A program made the translations under genes and the position numbers. Below, one piece after another: positions 8,625 to 16,907 of a stretch of 50,790 nucleotides of DNA. Source of the stretch: JANMDR01 sp031376425 (GTDB taxonomy: Bacteria; Pseudomonadota; Gammaproteobacteria; Burkholderiales; Usitatibacteraceae); contig JANMDR010000132.1 of assembly GCA_031376425.1 (NCBI GenBank), forward strand, positions 1 to 50,790, written 5' to 3'. Within the stretch, counting starts at the first letter, position 1. Each line of letters opens with the position of its first letter. The notes under the pieces were generated by a model, which was given only the letters and a program-made list of their open reading frames with translations, was not told where the DNA came from and ran no database searches.

Positions 8625-10328
8625 TCAAAATAAGAAATAGCGTTGCGCCATCGGCAAACTGGTGGCAGGCTCGCAGCTTAGTAGCTCGTCATCGGCTCGC
8701 ACTTCGTAGCTTTCTGCATCTACTTGCATCACCGGCGTTTTATCGTTAAAAGGTAAATCACTTTTACGCAAAGTTCGCGTGCCTTTTACCGCCACCAAGC
8801 GCTTCTTCAATCCCAGCGCCAGCACGTCTTTATTAACTAAGCCCGCTGCTGAAATAAACGTCACTGCGGTTGCGTGCAGTGCCCCGCCAAACGCGCCAAA
8901 CATCGGCCGATAATGGACTGGTTGCGGTGTAGGAATAGATGCATTAGGGTCACCCATTGCGGCGGCGGCAATCATGCCGCCTTTTAAAATAAGGGATGGC
9001 TTCACGCCAAAAAATGCGGGCTTCCATAACACTAAATCAGCGAGCTTACCCACTTCTACCGAGCCAACTTCATGCGCAATGCCGTGCGTGAGCGCCGGTG
9101 CGATGGTGTATTTAGCGATATAGCGTTTTACCCGAAAATTGTCGTTATCTTTAGCGTCTTCAGCAAGCTGGCCGCGCTGTTGTTTCATCTTATGCGCCGT
9201 TTGCCACGTGCGGATAATGACCTCGCCCACACGCCCCATCGCCTGTGAGTCGGATGAAAACATGCTGATGGCACCGATATCGTGCAGGATATCTTCAGCG
9301 GCAATTGTTTCGCGACGAATCCGTGATTCAGCAAAGGCGATATCCTCAGCAATAGCAGGATCTAAGTGGTGACAGACCATGAGCATATCAAGGTGTTCAT
9401 CAATAGTATTGATCGTAAATGGCCGCGTGGGATTTGTGGAAGATGGCAGCACATTAGCTTCGCCGCACACCTTAATAATATCGGGAGCGTGGCCACCACC
9501 CGCCCCTTCGGTATGGAAGGTATGAATAGTGCGTCCCTTGAAGGCAGCAATGGTAGATTCTACAAAACCTGATTCATTTAAGGTGTCGCTATGAATCGCC
9601 ACTTGCACATCCATTTCATCGGCAATCGTGAGGCAATTATCAATGGCGGCGGGGGTTGTGCCCCAATCTTCATGCAACTTCAAACCAATGACGCCAGCCT
9701 CTACCTGCTCACGCAAAGGTTCGGGAAGCGACACATTACCCTTGCCCATAAATCCTAAATTCATCGGGAAGGCATCCGCCGCTTGCAGCATCCTGTGGAT
9801 ATGCCACGGCCCTGGCGTACAGGTGGTAGCATTAGTGCCGGTTGCAGGCCCGGTACCCCCACCTATCATCGTGGTGATACCTGACATTAGGGCTTCTTCA
9901 ATCTGTTGCGGGCAGATAAAATGGATGTGCGTATCCACTCCGCCAGCGGTGATGATGGCACCCTCACCGGCAATAATTTCGGTGGCAGCGCCAATGGCAA
10001 TGGTCACATTGGGCTGAATATCGGGGTTACCGGCTTTGCCGATACCCGCGATGCGACCATTTTTAATGCCTACGTCCGCTTTGATGATACCGGTGTAATC
10101 AATAATCAAGGCGTTAGTGATGACGGTATCAGCAACGTTTGCCGCTGTTAATTGCCCTTGACCCATACCATCACGAATGACTTTACCACCGCCAAACTTT
10201 ACTTCTTCGCCATAAACGGTATGGTCATGCTCCACTTCAATGATTAAATCAGTATCGGCAAGCCGCACCCGATCACCAACCGTGGGGCCAAACATTTCCG
10301 CATAGGCACGCCGCGAGATCTTATTCAC
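8625..10328 (-). CDS. ureC: Urease alpha subunit (catalytic)
   Basis: The catalytic subunit hydrolyses urea to ammonia and carbamate at a dinickel centre. The 567 residues hold every active-site residue at the positions familiar from the Klebsiella enzyme: H134 and H136 (THIHF), carbamylated K217 (GLKLHEDWG), H219, H246, H272, catalytic H320 (MVCHHL) and D360. No inactivating change was seen. The start is GTG 10326-10328, overlapping the ureB stop as GTGA, and gives the standard N-terminus MNKISRRAYAEMFGPT. It lies between ureB and ureE in a ureDABCEFG order. Confidence 0.99.
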   Translation of the reverse strand: MNKISRRAYAEMFGPTVGDRVRLADTDLIIEVEHDHTVYGEEVKFGGGKVIRDGMGQGQLTAANVADTVITNALIIDYTGIIKADVGIKNGRIAGIGKAGNPDIQPNVTIAIGAATEIIAGEGAIITAGGVDTHIHFICPQQIEEALMSGITTMIGGGTGPATGTNATTCTPGPWHIHRMLQAADAFPMNLGFMGKGNVSLPEPLREQVEAGVIGLKLHEDWGTTPAAIDNCLTIADEMDVQVAIHSDTLNESGFVESTIAAFKGRTIHTFHTEGAGGGHAPDIIKVCGEANVLPSSTNPTRPFTINTIDEHLDMLMVCHHLDPAIAEDIAFAESRIRRETIAAEDILHDIGAISMFSSDSQAMGRVGEVIIRTWQTAHKMKQQRGQLAEDAKDNDNFRVKRYIAKYTIAPALTHGIAHEVGSVEVGKLADLVLWKPAFFGVKPSLILKGGMIAAAAMGDPNASIPTPQPVHYRPMFGAFGGALHATAVTFISAAGLVNKDVLALGLKKRLVAVKGTRTLRKSDLPFNDKTPVMQVDAESYEVRADDELLSCEPATSLPMAQRYFLF

Positions 10329-10645
10329 TTAAATTTTCCCTTCAATTTCCCCATCACCATGCCGCGAAAGCCATATACCGTGCGGCTTCCAGCCAGTTTA
10401 ACTAAACTGACGGTGCGTGATTGTCCGGGTTCAAAACGCACTGCCGTGCCCGCCGCAATATTTAAGCGAAAGCCGTAAGCCCCCTCACGGTCAAACACCA
10501 GTGCGGCATTGGTCTCATAAAAATGATAGTGCGACCCCACTTGAATGGGTCGATCACCACTATTTGCAATTTCCATAACGATAGTCTCGCGGCCTGCGTT
10601 TAGGGTAATGTCGCCATCTCGCGTAAAAATTTCGCCGGGAATCAT
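10325..10645 (-). CDS. ureB: Urease beta subunit
   Basis: A structural subunit of the (alpha-beta-gamma) urease trimer. The 106 residues start MIPGEIFTRDGDITLN and contain the conserved SGDRPIQVGSHYHFYETN stretch, with the C-terminal GFRGMVMGKLKG. Length is normal for separate bacterial UreB. The stop overlaps the ureC start, and the gap to the ureA stop is 29 bases with a visible GGAGC-like ribosome-binding site upstream of the ATG. Confidence 0.98.
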   Translation of the reverse strand: MIPGEIFTRDGDITLNAGRETIVMEIANSGDRPIQVGSHYHFYETNAALVFDREGAYGFRLNIAAGTAVRFEPGQSRTVSLVKLAGSRTVYGFRGMVMGKLKGKFK

Positions 10646-10674
10646 CTGCGCTCCTTAATTTGCTTCAATTCGCT

Positions 10675-10977
10675 TCAAACAATCGGCTGATGCACGGTCA
10701 CAAGCTTAGTGCCATCCGGAAAAGTGGCTTCCACTTGAATATCGGGAATCATCTCCGCAATACCGTCCATCACATCAGCACGGGTGAGCAAGGTTGCGCC
10801 ATAGCTCATCATTTCCGCCACCGTCTTGCCATCGCGTGCACCTTCCATAATCGCCGCAGAAATATAGGCAATGGTTTCGGGATAATTTAACCGCAAGCCC
10901 CGCGCCTTGCGACGCTCCGCCAATAACCCAGCGGTAAAAATTAATAATTTATCTTTTTCTCTCGGCGTAAGTTCCAT
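10675..10977 (-). CDS. ureA: Urease gamma subunit
   Basis: The smallest structural subunit, 100 residues. It begins MELTPREKDKLLIFTAGLLA and contains LNYPETIAYISAAIMEGARDG, both hallmark stretches of UreA, ending in VHQPIV. It is the first structural gene, 25 bases after the ureD stop. Nothing unusual was seen. Confidence 0.98.
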   Translation of the reverse strand: MELTPREKDKLLIFTAGLLAERRKARGLRLNYPETIAYISAAIMEGARDGKTVAEMMSYGATLLTRADVMDGIAEMIPDIQVEATFPDGTKLVTVHQPIV

Positions 10978-11002
10978 AGCTGTTCTTTGCTGTTATTTAA
11001 TT

Positions 11003-11833
11003 TTAAGTCTGCCAGATTCGCGGGGGGATGGCTACCTGTTGGCAGACAGTTTCGCGAATAATTTTCCACCATTGCACAAAAATATCACGCGTAGGCTCAA
11101 CCGCATCGCCCAGCGCACGACCTACCAAGAGATTACCAATTAGGGTTAGGCCAATTTTCAAATCTGCTGCCGCCGCGCATTGCCGACATTGCTCCAACAT
11201 AAGGGGGGTGAGCGTTGGCGCATAGGCTACAAAGGTTGCATACACCGCACACCCATCAAAACCGACCGCAGAACGCAACGCCGCATCATCTGCTGCAAGG
11301 TGGCCCTGTTCGGCAAAAATTGGTCGGCCATCCACCGTAACACGCAGCGCTTGATGCACACGCCCCTGCAAAAACTGCTCACTAGCCAGCTTGCGGCCAA
11401 GGCAGGCGATTTCCCAGCCAATAAATTTAGCCCCACTAGCTAAGTCGATAATAACAAGGTTCTGCGCGTGGGTATGCTCAAAATAAATCGTCTCCTGCGG
11501 CAACCATTCGATGCAGGCATCGGCAGCCGCTTGTATGCGGACATGCTGCGAAGCCAGTTTGCCACTACTTTTATACCAACGGGTCGCTCCTGGGGTGGTG
11601 AATAACACATGGGCGCTTTCTCCTAGTTGCACGCTAATTTGTAGTTGATCACCTTCGAGAATCCCGCCGGGTGGGTGCACAATAATAGTGTGGCACACGC
11701 CCTGCCCTTCTGGATACAAGACTTTTTGCACCACCAACGGCCCTGTGTGCGATTTCTTACGCAACACAGTACGGCTCCCCTCATAGGCATACGCCAAGCA
11801 TAAATTCGCTTCCCAACCTGATTTCATTGTCAT
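11003..11833 (-). CDS. ureD: Urease accessory protein UreD, first gene of the operon
   Basis: UreD (UreH) is the scaffold that binds apo-urease and recruits UreF and UreG for nickel loading. The 276 residues contain the conserved HPPGGILEGDQL, TTPGATRWYKS, LPQETIYFE and WEIACLGRK stretches. Two in-frame ATG codons are possible: 11831-11833 and 11825-11827. A good minus-strand promoter ends only 6 bases before the first ATG, so translation may be leaderless or start at the second. The gene is divergent from the SDR gene across about 180 bases carrying a perfect inverted repeat. Confidence 0.95.
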   Translation of the reverse strand: MTMKSGWEANLCLAYAYEGSRTVLRKKSHTGPLVVQKVLYPEGQGVCHTIIVHPPGGILEGDQLQISVQLGESAHVLFTTPGATRWYKSSGKLASQHVRIQAAADACIEWLPQETIYFEHTHAQNLVIIDLASGAKFIGWEIACLGRKLASEQFLQGRVHQALRVTVDGRPIFAEQGHLAADDAALRSAVGFDGCAVYATFVAYAPTLTPLMLEQCRQCAAAADLKIGLTLIGNLLVGRALGDAVEPTRDIFVQWWKIIRETVCQQVAIPPRIWQT

Positions 11834-11839
11834 GCGAAA

Positions 11840-11867
11840 AGTATAGCAAATGAAAATGCCGTCGCAA
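11840..11867 (-). promoter_or_regulatory. Candidate sigma-70 promoter of the urease operon
   Basis: On the minus strand TTGCGA (11862-11867) and TATACT (11840-11845) are separated by 16 bases. Only 6 bases separate the -10 hexamer from the first ureD ATG, so the transcript would start at or next to that codon. The call rests on the hexamers and spacing alone. Confidence 0.5.
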
Positions 11868-11920
11868 TATCTGCATTGCTTTATGCGAAGCTAAATTCGG
11901 CCAGTTCTAAGTAAAATATT

Positions 11921-11944
11921 AAAATGTCATTCGACTGACATTTT
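11921..11944. promoter_or_regulatory. Perfect inverted repeat between divergent ureD and SDR genes (candidate operator)
   Basis: AAAATGTCA and TGACATTTT are perfect 9-base arms around the 6-base centre TTCGAC. The repeat lies just upstream of the plus-strand promoter at 11953-11980 and about 55 bases upstream of the urease promoter. Its position fits a repressor or activator site acting on one or both sides. No T-tract accompanies it, so a terminator is less likely. The binding protein is unknown. Confidence 0.5.
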
Positions 11945-11952
11945 GAATACCG

Positions 11953-11980
11953 TTGAACCACCGCGTGACGGTGATAGAAT
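11953..11980 (+). promoter_or_regulatory. Candidate sigma-70 promoter of the SDR gene
   Basis: TTGAAC (11953-11958) and TAGAAT (11975-11980) are 16 bases apart and precede the ATG at 12016 by 35 bases. The -35 hexamer lies only 9 bases after the inverted repeat at 11921-11944, so a protein bound there could touch RNA polymerase. Confidence 0.5.
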
Positions 11981-12015
11981 TTGCGAATTGCTTCTTACTA
12001 ATTAGGGTATAAATC

Positions 12016-12783
12016 ATGCAAATTTCAGGCGCAACATTTTTGATCGCGGGTGGTGGCTCAGGTTTAGGCGCGGCTACGGCTAAGCTTTTAGCCAGTAAAG
12101 GGGCGAATATTGTCATCGCCGATTTAAATGCCGAGGCGGGCACCAAAACGGCTACCGAATGCGGCGCTAATGCCGTGTTTATCGAAACGAATGTGTGCGA
12201 TGAGGCGAGCGTTACCGCAGCTGTGGCGCTTTGCACCACTAAATTTGGTGGCATTCATGGTGCGGTGAATTGCGCTGGTGTTGCGCCCGGCGAACGTGTC
12301 GTCGGCAAAAATGGCCCGCATTCTCTGGCTAACTTTACCCGAACGATCAACATCAATTTAATTGGTACATTTAACGTCATTCGCTTATGTGCGGCGGCAA
12401 TGGCGCTGCAACCGGCTTTTGCTTCGGGTGAACGCGGGGTAATTATTAATACTTCATCCGTCGCCTCATTTGAAGGCCAGATTGGTCAGGCTGCCTATGC
12501 GGCTTCAAAAGCAGGTGTAAATGGCATGACCTTGCCCATTGCCCGTGAGTTCGCAAAAATGGGCATTCGGGTCATGACCATCGCTCCGGGTATTTTTGAT
12601 ACGCCGATGCTGCAGGGAATGAGCGCTGATATTAGAAATTCTTTAGGCGCACAAATTCCGTTCCCATCGCGTTTAGGTAAACCTGAAGAATACGCAGCGC
12701 TAGCCGCGCATATTGTTGAAAATGAAGTACTCAACGGTGAAGTAATTCGTTTAGATGGTGCCATTCGTATGGGTGCTAAGTAA
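12016..12783 (+). CDS. Short-chain dehydrogenase, 3-hydroxyacyl-CoA dehydrogenase type 2-like
   Basis: A 255-residue cytoplasmic SDR that most resembles the HSD10-type 3-hydroxyacyl-CoA dehydrogenases, which oxidise 3-hydroxyacyl-CoA with NAD in beta-oxidation and branched-chain amino acid breakdown. The cofactor loop AGGGSGLG (11-18), an Asp (D36, in IADLN) that favours NAD over NADP, the NCAG motif (85-88), the catalytic Ser in NTSS (145-148), and Y161 and K165 in YAASK are all present. The C-terminal LGKPEEYAALAAHIVEN and NGEVIRLDGAIRM stretches fit this subgroup. The start ATG is preceded by TTAGGG. It is followed by a hairpin and a BtrH-like gene. Substrate specificity is inferred from family resemblance. 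Confidence 0.85.
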   Translation: MQISGATFLIAGGGSGLGAATAKLLASKGANIVIADLNAEAGTKTATECGANAVFIETNVCDEASVTAAVALCTTKFGGIHGAVNCAGVAPGERVVGKNGPHSLANFTRTININLIGTFNVIRLCAAAMALQPAFASGERGVIINTSSVASFEGQIGQAAYAASKAGVNGMTLPIAREFAKMGIRVMTIAPGIFDTPMLQGMSADIRNSLGAQIPFPSRLGKPEEYAALAAHIVENEVLNGEVIRLDGAIRMGAK

Positions 12784-12811
12784 TTTTAAACTACAAATAA
12801 ATTCCTGAAGG

Positions 12812-12827
12812 TGCCCTATTTAGGGCA
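12812..12827 (+). terminator. Hairpin after the SDR gene
   Basis: TGCCCT-ATTT-AGGGCA is a perfect 6-base stem with a 4-base loop, 28 bases after the SDR stop. There is no strong T-tract. Similar GCCCTA...GGCATC hairpins occur at 21241-21258 and 21946-21964 next to the sigma factor genes. Confidence 0.45.
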
Positions 12828-12874
12828 TCCTCATATCTTTACCTATCATTAAAATAATAAATTGCGTCTTAATT

Positions 12875-13909
12875 TTGCCTACTTACTTGCCAAACTCGTT
12901 GCCAGCTTCGCTATCAAATTATCTGCACATCGCGCAATCGCAATCTGCAGCTAGCAGTGTTGCCAATGTGCTGCGTTTTGATGCGCAAGTATTTTCAGAA
13001 AGCTTAATTTTTGGCTTGGGCAGCGGCTTGGGCTTTTATTATTTTAATCGTCCCAATGAAAACCCAAGCGTACATATTAGTGGGCGGGCGAACGAGTTTG
13101 AGGATAATTTTTACCGGCTTTTAGGTGCGCAGCTTGAATGGGCAGGCGCTTGGGATCCCTTCTGGATTCGCGAAGAATTAATGCTAGGGCGGCCAATTTT
13201 GGCGCAATGCGACGGCTCCCGTCTAAGTGCTCACGCAGCAGCAGCCAAGGTGCTCACGCCGCAGCAACCGTATTTGCCGCTCTACAGCGTGGTAATTATC
13301 GGTTGCGATATTGATGCGCACACCCTCACCTATGCCGATCGCGCCTATGCAACACCGCAAACGATAGATTTTGATACCTTCTATCACGCCAGTATCGGTG
13401 AAGGTTGCCCGCTAATGCGCCCCCATAGCATGGCCGTAGCACCCTATTTGGAACTATCGGTAACGGATGTGTTGCTTGCAGAATCTATCCGCATCACCAT
13501 CGAAGCCATGCTCAATCCAGCGCGGCGCGAGATTGGCTTACCGGCATTACGCACGCTTGCCCGCGAGCTACCGCAAATGGTTGAGCGCCCCGATTTAATA
13601 CCTACCATGCAGTTTGCCGCGTTGAGTCTGGATAGCCGTGATTGCCCAGCGGACGCGGGACGCCAACTGTATGCCGACTTTTTGCGTGAAGCTGGCCGCT
13701 GGATTCCGGAGCTAAAAAGTATTGAAGCCGAAGCCCGCTGTCGCGATAATGGCTTACTTTGGCGCGAGTTTTCTATCGCCTGCAAGGTAGTAGCAGGCAG
13801 CAAAACGGCGTCAGCCTTGGCGCTCGCCGGAGCAGCGGCATCGCGCGTCGCGCGTGCAGAAGAAAATCTGCTGCGCGACTTATCAGATGTGATTCGGCCG
13901 ATTCTTTAA
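12875..13909 (+). CDS. BtrH-like protein (BtrH_N / DUF4872 type), conserved His-Cys apparently replaced
   Basis: About 344 residues from a TTG start; no ATG or clear ribosome-binding site marks the beginning, so the N-terminus is uncertain. The region around residues 38-62, FSESLIFGLGSGLGFYYF, is the signature of the BtrH N-terminal fold, named for the acyltransferase of butirosin biosynthesis. It is followed by ISGRANEFE (about 70-78), the GRPILAQCD strand (about 106-114) and a YSVVIIGCD strand (about 137-145). The part after residue 185 is helical and fits the DUF4872 C-terminal region. As I recall the family, a His-Cys pair precedes the signature; here Gln-Ser stands at that place (QSAASSVANVL). 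The protein may therefore be inactive as a cysteine acyltransferase or use another residue. No antibiotic or peptide synthesis genes are nearby. Confidence 0.65.
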   Translation: MPTYLPNSLPASLSNYLHIAQSQSAASSVANVLRFDAQVFSESLIFGLGSGLGFYYFNRPNENPSVHISGRANEFEDNFYRLLGAQLEWAGAWDPFWIREELMLGRPILAQCDGSRLSAHAAAAKVLTPQQPYLPLYSVVIIGCDIDAHTLTYADRAYATPQTIDFDTFYHASIGEGCPLMRPHSMAVAPYLELSVTDVLLAESIRITIEAMLNPARREIGLPALRTLARELPQMVERPDLIPTMQFAALSLDSRDCPADAGRQLYADFLREAGRWIPELKSIEAEARCRDNGLLWREFSIACKVVAGSKTASALALAGAAASRVARAEENLLRDLSDVIRPIL

Positions 13910-13916
13910 TTAGATC

Positions 13917-15401
13917 TTACTGTCCTTGCCCCAAGGCATATCCCGGCTCGCCATCAAAAGTACATAGATTTTCCATCTTGATGAAGTCAAGTCCGGCCGA
14001 ATGAATAGCAACCAGCAACGCGATAATTTTGCCATGCGTGGTAGTTTGGTCTACGCCCATGAATCGACAGCGCCAATGGTCGGTGCAAAACGTCTCGCTA
14101 AATCCGTCAGGCCATACCTTTACACCACGATTGGTAATCATCTGCAATTTAAATGGCAGGTGCGTAGTTCCACTCATCAAGGCCTGTTGCACAGCAATGG
14201 CTAAATCATCGGGCTTGATGTCGCGCGCATGAATAAAAATATCTACGCCGACTAAGCCCTTTTTGGCAACATGCGCGGCTTTAGTAGCTAGCATGGGTGT
14301 TGGCACATCGGGTTGATTGGGCGTGGTGGTGGGGTAGCGAATCACCGTTAAACGCGTTGGCTCCTCGCCCAAACGCGCAATCACGGCTTGGGTAAAGGCT
14401 TGCGTGCTGATGGCGCGGCTTTGATCGGCACCGGCTATGTCGGCAGTAGCGATGCCATCTTCAATAGCGCGTAGCCATGCGTTATGAATGCGTTCGGCTA
14501 CCTTGTTTTGCCCAATATGCAGTAGCATCATTACGGCACCGAGCAACAAGCCTGAGGGATTGGCAATACCCTTGCCAGCAATATCGGGCGCACTGCCATG
14601 AATGGCTTCAAACATCGCCACGTGCTCACCGATATTGGCGCTACCCGCTAAGCCCACGCTACCGGTAAGCTCTGCAGCCACGTCAGAAATAATATCGCCA
14701 TATAAATTTGGCGTCACCACCACATCAAATTGCTCAGGCCGCGCTGCCATGCGGGCTGTGCCAATATCAATAATCATGTGCTCATTAACGATATACGGAT
14801 ACTGTAGCGCTATCTCATCAAACACTTTATGAAATAGCCCATCCGTCATTTTCATAATGTTGTCTTTGGTCATACAGGTTACTTTTTTGCGGCCATGCAA
14901 TTGTGCGTATTCAAAGGCGTAGCGAATAATTTTTTCACAGCCGGGGCGACTAATCAGCTTCAAACATTGATACACATCATCGGTTTGGCGGTGTTCGATA
15001 CCGGCATATAAATCTTCCTCGTTTTCGAGCACAATCACCACATCCATGCGCGGATGCAGGGTGGGTACATAGGGAGCGTAGCTCACGCAGGGGCGCACAT
15101 TAGCGTATAGCCCAAGGGTTTTGCGTACGGTAACGTTCAAGCTTTTATAGCCGCCACCAGACGGCGTGGTGATCGGCGCTTTTAAAAATACCTTAGTACG
15201 GCGCAGGCTTTCCCACGAGGCATTAGCGATGCCTGCGGTGTTGCCTGACAAATACACCTTCTCACCAATCTCAATCACCTCGGGCGCTAACTGCGCACCC
15301 GCAGCTTCTAAAATGGCTAAAGTAGCCTGCATAATTTCAGGGCCAATACCGTCGCCATAGGCTACGGTGATGGGGGTTTTGGTAAGTGTTGTTTGCGTCA
15401 T
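13917..15401 (-). CDS. icd: Isocitrate dehydrogenase, long form with C-terminal extension
   Basis: Oxidative decarboxylation of isocitrate to 2-oxoglutarate in the TCA cycle. The 494 residues are longer than the usual bacterial enzyme of about 415. Residues 1 to about 335 form the isocitrate/isopropylmalate dehydrogenase fold with YGDGIGPEI (15-23), the substrate-binding SLNVTVRKTLGLYANVRP segment, the TPNLYGDIISDVAAELTGSVGLAGSANIG metal and cofactor region, and IHGSAPDIAGKGIANP. The last 145 or so residues form an extra domain, as in the Thermus and Rickettsia-type enzymes. NADP use is likely but not proven by eye. The divergent LysR gene starts 120 bases away. It ends 7 bases beyond the BtrH-like gene in convergent orientation. 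Confidence 0.9.
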   Translation of the reverse strand: MTQTTLTKTPITVAYGDGIGPEIMQATLAILEAAGAQLAPEVIEIGEKVYLSGNTAGIANASWESLRRTKVFLKAPITTPSGGGYKSLNVTVRKTLGLYANVRPCVSYAPYVPTLHPRMDVVIVLENEEDLYAGIEHRQTDDVYQCLKLISRPGCEKIIRYAFEYAQLHGRKKVTCMTKDNIMKMTDGLFHKVFDEIALQYPYIVNEHMIIDIGTARMAARPEQFDVVVTPNLYGDIISDVAAELTGSVGLAGSANIGEHVAMFEAIHGSAPDIAGKGIANPSGLLLGAVMMLLHIGQNKVAERIHNAWLRAIEDGIATADIAGADQSRAISTQAFTQAVIARLGEEPTRLTVIRYPTTTPNQPDVPTPMLATKAAHVAKKGLVGVDIFIHARDIKPDDLAIAVQQALMSGTTHLPFKLQMITNRGVKVWPDGFSETFCTDHWRCRFMGVDQTTTHGKIIALLVAIHSAGLDFIKMENLCTFDGEPGYALGQGQ

Positions 15402-15473
15402 GGGTAAATTCCTTTTAATCGACTAGACAAATGGGCTGAAGAAACGAACAGTCGCTATTGTGCTTCCCCATCA

Positions 15474-15486
15474 TTTAGGTGTCTAA
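15474..15486. promoter_or_regulatory. Candidate LysR-type binding site
   Basis: TTTAGGTGTCTAA fits the T-N11-A pattern and contains TTAG-GTGT-CTAA, a small perfect inverted repeat. It lies 36 bases upstream of the LysR start and about 75 bases upstream of icd, where an autoregulating LysR protein would bind. Confidence 0.3.
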
Positions 15487-15521
15487 TCATGCTTTAACAT
15501 ATTTTATATAGATAAATTACT

Positions 15522-16424
15522 ATGTATTTAGCTAAAGCCCCACGCGCTACTTTTTCGCAATTGCGTAGCTTCGCCGCCGTTGCGCAATTAGGCGGTATTA
15601 CCCGCGCCGCACAGGCTTTGCACCTTACCCAGCCGACAATTTCCGCACAACTGCGCGAGCTTGCTGATGGTTTAGGTGTGGAACTACTTTGCCCGGCAGG
15701 CCGTGGTGTGCAGTTAACCGACGAGGGGCGCGAACTATTGGCAACAGTAACGGCTATGTTTGCGCAATGGCGGCAATTTGAAGAAAGTGTGGATGATTTA
15801 CACGGCTTGGTGCGCGGCTCACTACGGATTGCCGGGGTAACCACCACCGAGTATTTTTTGGCACAGTGGCTCAAACCATTTACCGAAGCCTATCCCGGTA
15901 TTCAAATTGATTTAGTGATCGAAAACCGTGATGCCGTGGTGCGACGATTAGAACTTGAGCAAGATGATATTGCAGTGATGATGATGCCGCCTAAGCAGTT
16001 GCAGCTTGATTCCTTAGCGGTGATGAACAATCCCTTGGTGCTGATTGCCGCGCTAAACCATCCCTACCAAAATGCAAAAACAGTGCCATTCAAGCTTTGG
16101 GCGAAGGCAGATTTACTCATGCGTGAAGCTGGATCAGGCACGCGGCAAGCCACATTTGAATACTTTGCTGCTCGTGGTGCCACCCCCAATATTCGCATGA
16201 CTTTAGGCAGCAATGAGGCCGTAAAACATGCGGTTGCTGCAAACTTGGGGCTGGCTATCGTCTCACGCCACACCCTATCAGCCGAGCCTGCACGCGAGGG
16301 TTTGTGCATCGTTGCGGCCGCTGGCCTCCCCATTAAACGCAGCTGGCAAATGGTGTGGCGACATGACCGCCGCCTGCCACGTGCAGCTACTGTGTTTATG
16401 GCATTTGTTAAGGGAAACCTCTAA
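15522..16424 (+). CDS. LysR-family transcriptional regulator
   Basis: A 300-residue cytoplasmic DNA-binding regulator. The N-terminal winged helix-turn-helix spans about residues 10-70, with SFAAVAQLGGITRAAQALHLTQPTISAQLREL. The effector-binding domain follows (about 95-295), including GSLRIAGVTTTEYFLAQWLKPF and the TRQATFEYF segment. The sequence most resembles the CbbR-like branch, judged from ALHLTQPTISAQLRELADGLGVELL. It is divergent from icd, which makes icd its first candidate target. The start ATG has no strong ribosome-binding site. The effector is unknown. Confidence 0.9.
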   Translation: MYLAKAPRATFSQLRSFAAVAQLGGITRAAQALHLTQPTISAQLRELADGLGVELLCPAGRGVQLTDEGRELLATVTAMFAQWRQFEESVDDLHGLVRGSLRIAGVTTTEYFLAQWLKPFTEAYPGIQIDLVIENRDAVVRRLELEQDDIAVMMMPPKQLQLDSLAVMNNPLVLIAALNHPYQNAKTVPFKLWAKADLLMREAGSGTRQATFEYFAARGATPNIRMTLGSNEAVKHAVAANLGLAIVSRHTLSAEPAREGLCIVAAAGLPIKRSWQMVWRHDRRLPRAATVFMAFVKGNL

Positions 16425-16442
16425 CGGCTACCGTTAAGTAAA

Positions 16443-16482
16443 TACGGCCATCTCCAACATAAAACTATTGAAGACGGCCGTA
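16443..16482. terminator. Long hairpin between convergent LysR and DUF4189 genes
   Basis: TACGGCC (16443-16449) pairs with GGCCGTA (16476-16482), then TCT with AGA and CAA with TTG, with single-base mismatches between the blocks. This gives 13 pairs around a 10-base loop. It lies 19 bases after the LysR stop and 48 bases after the DUF4189 stop, so it probably ends transcripts from both sides. No long T-tract is present. Confidence 0.55.
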
Positions 16483-16529
16483 GTTATTGGCTCTACAAAA
16501 TACCTAAAGGCAAAATACCTGCAAGCAAA

Positions 16530-16907
16530 TTACTCACATTCAGATACAATAACCTTGCAGGCGCTGTTACCGCACTCTTCTAGCGCATTTGCACGCGCCT
16601 CGGCTCTGGTAGAACCAGTACCTACCCCAAAATACTTTTTGCTAGCGGCGTACGCGCCGCATATTTCAAACTTCACCACAACGCGACAGTCAGTATTACC
16701 AACTTTTTTGCACTTTTTTAGTGCAGCTTTAGCTGCCTCACCTTGCGTATCTTCACCAACCGCTGTGCCATAACCTGGGGTATCACCAATTGCGTCGTCT
16801 ACCGCAATGGCACCAGCTGCGTAAACATTTGTGCTGCTCAAACTGCCAAAAACCGGGATCACCGCAGCGACCACCAAAGCCACGAACATTTTTGAGTTGA
16901 TTTTCAT
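16530..16907 (-). CDS. Secreted DUF4189-domain protein
   Basis: A 125-residue exported protein. A signal peptide occupies about residues 1-30 (MKINSKMFVALVVAAVIPVFG, cleavage near NVYA-A). The rest is one DUF4189-like unit, recognisable from AIAVDDAIGDTPGYGTAVG, the repeated AxxxALxxC helices (AAKAALKKC, ARANALEEC) and six cysteines that could form three disulfides in the periplasm. A good ribosome-binding site, AAGGAAA, sits about 7 bases before the ATG. The domain occurs in many small secreted proteins of unknown role, so no function is assigned. Confidence 0.8.
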   Translation of the reverse strand: MKINSKMFVALVVAAVIPVFGSLSSTNVYAAGAIAVDDAIGDTPGYGTAVGEDTQGEAAKAALKKCKKVGNTDCRVVVKFEICGAYAASKKYFGVGTGSTRAEARANALEECGNSACKVIVSECE

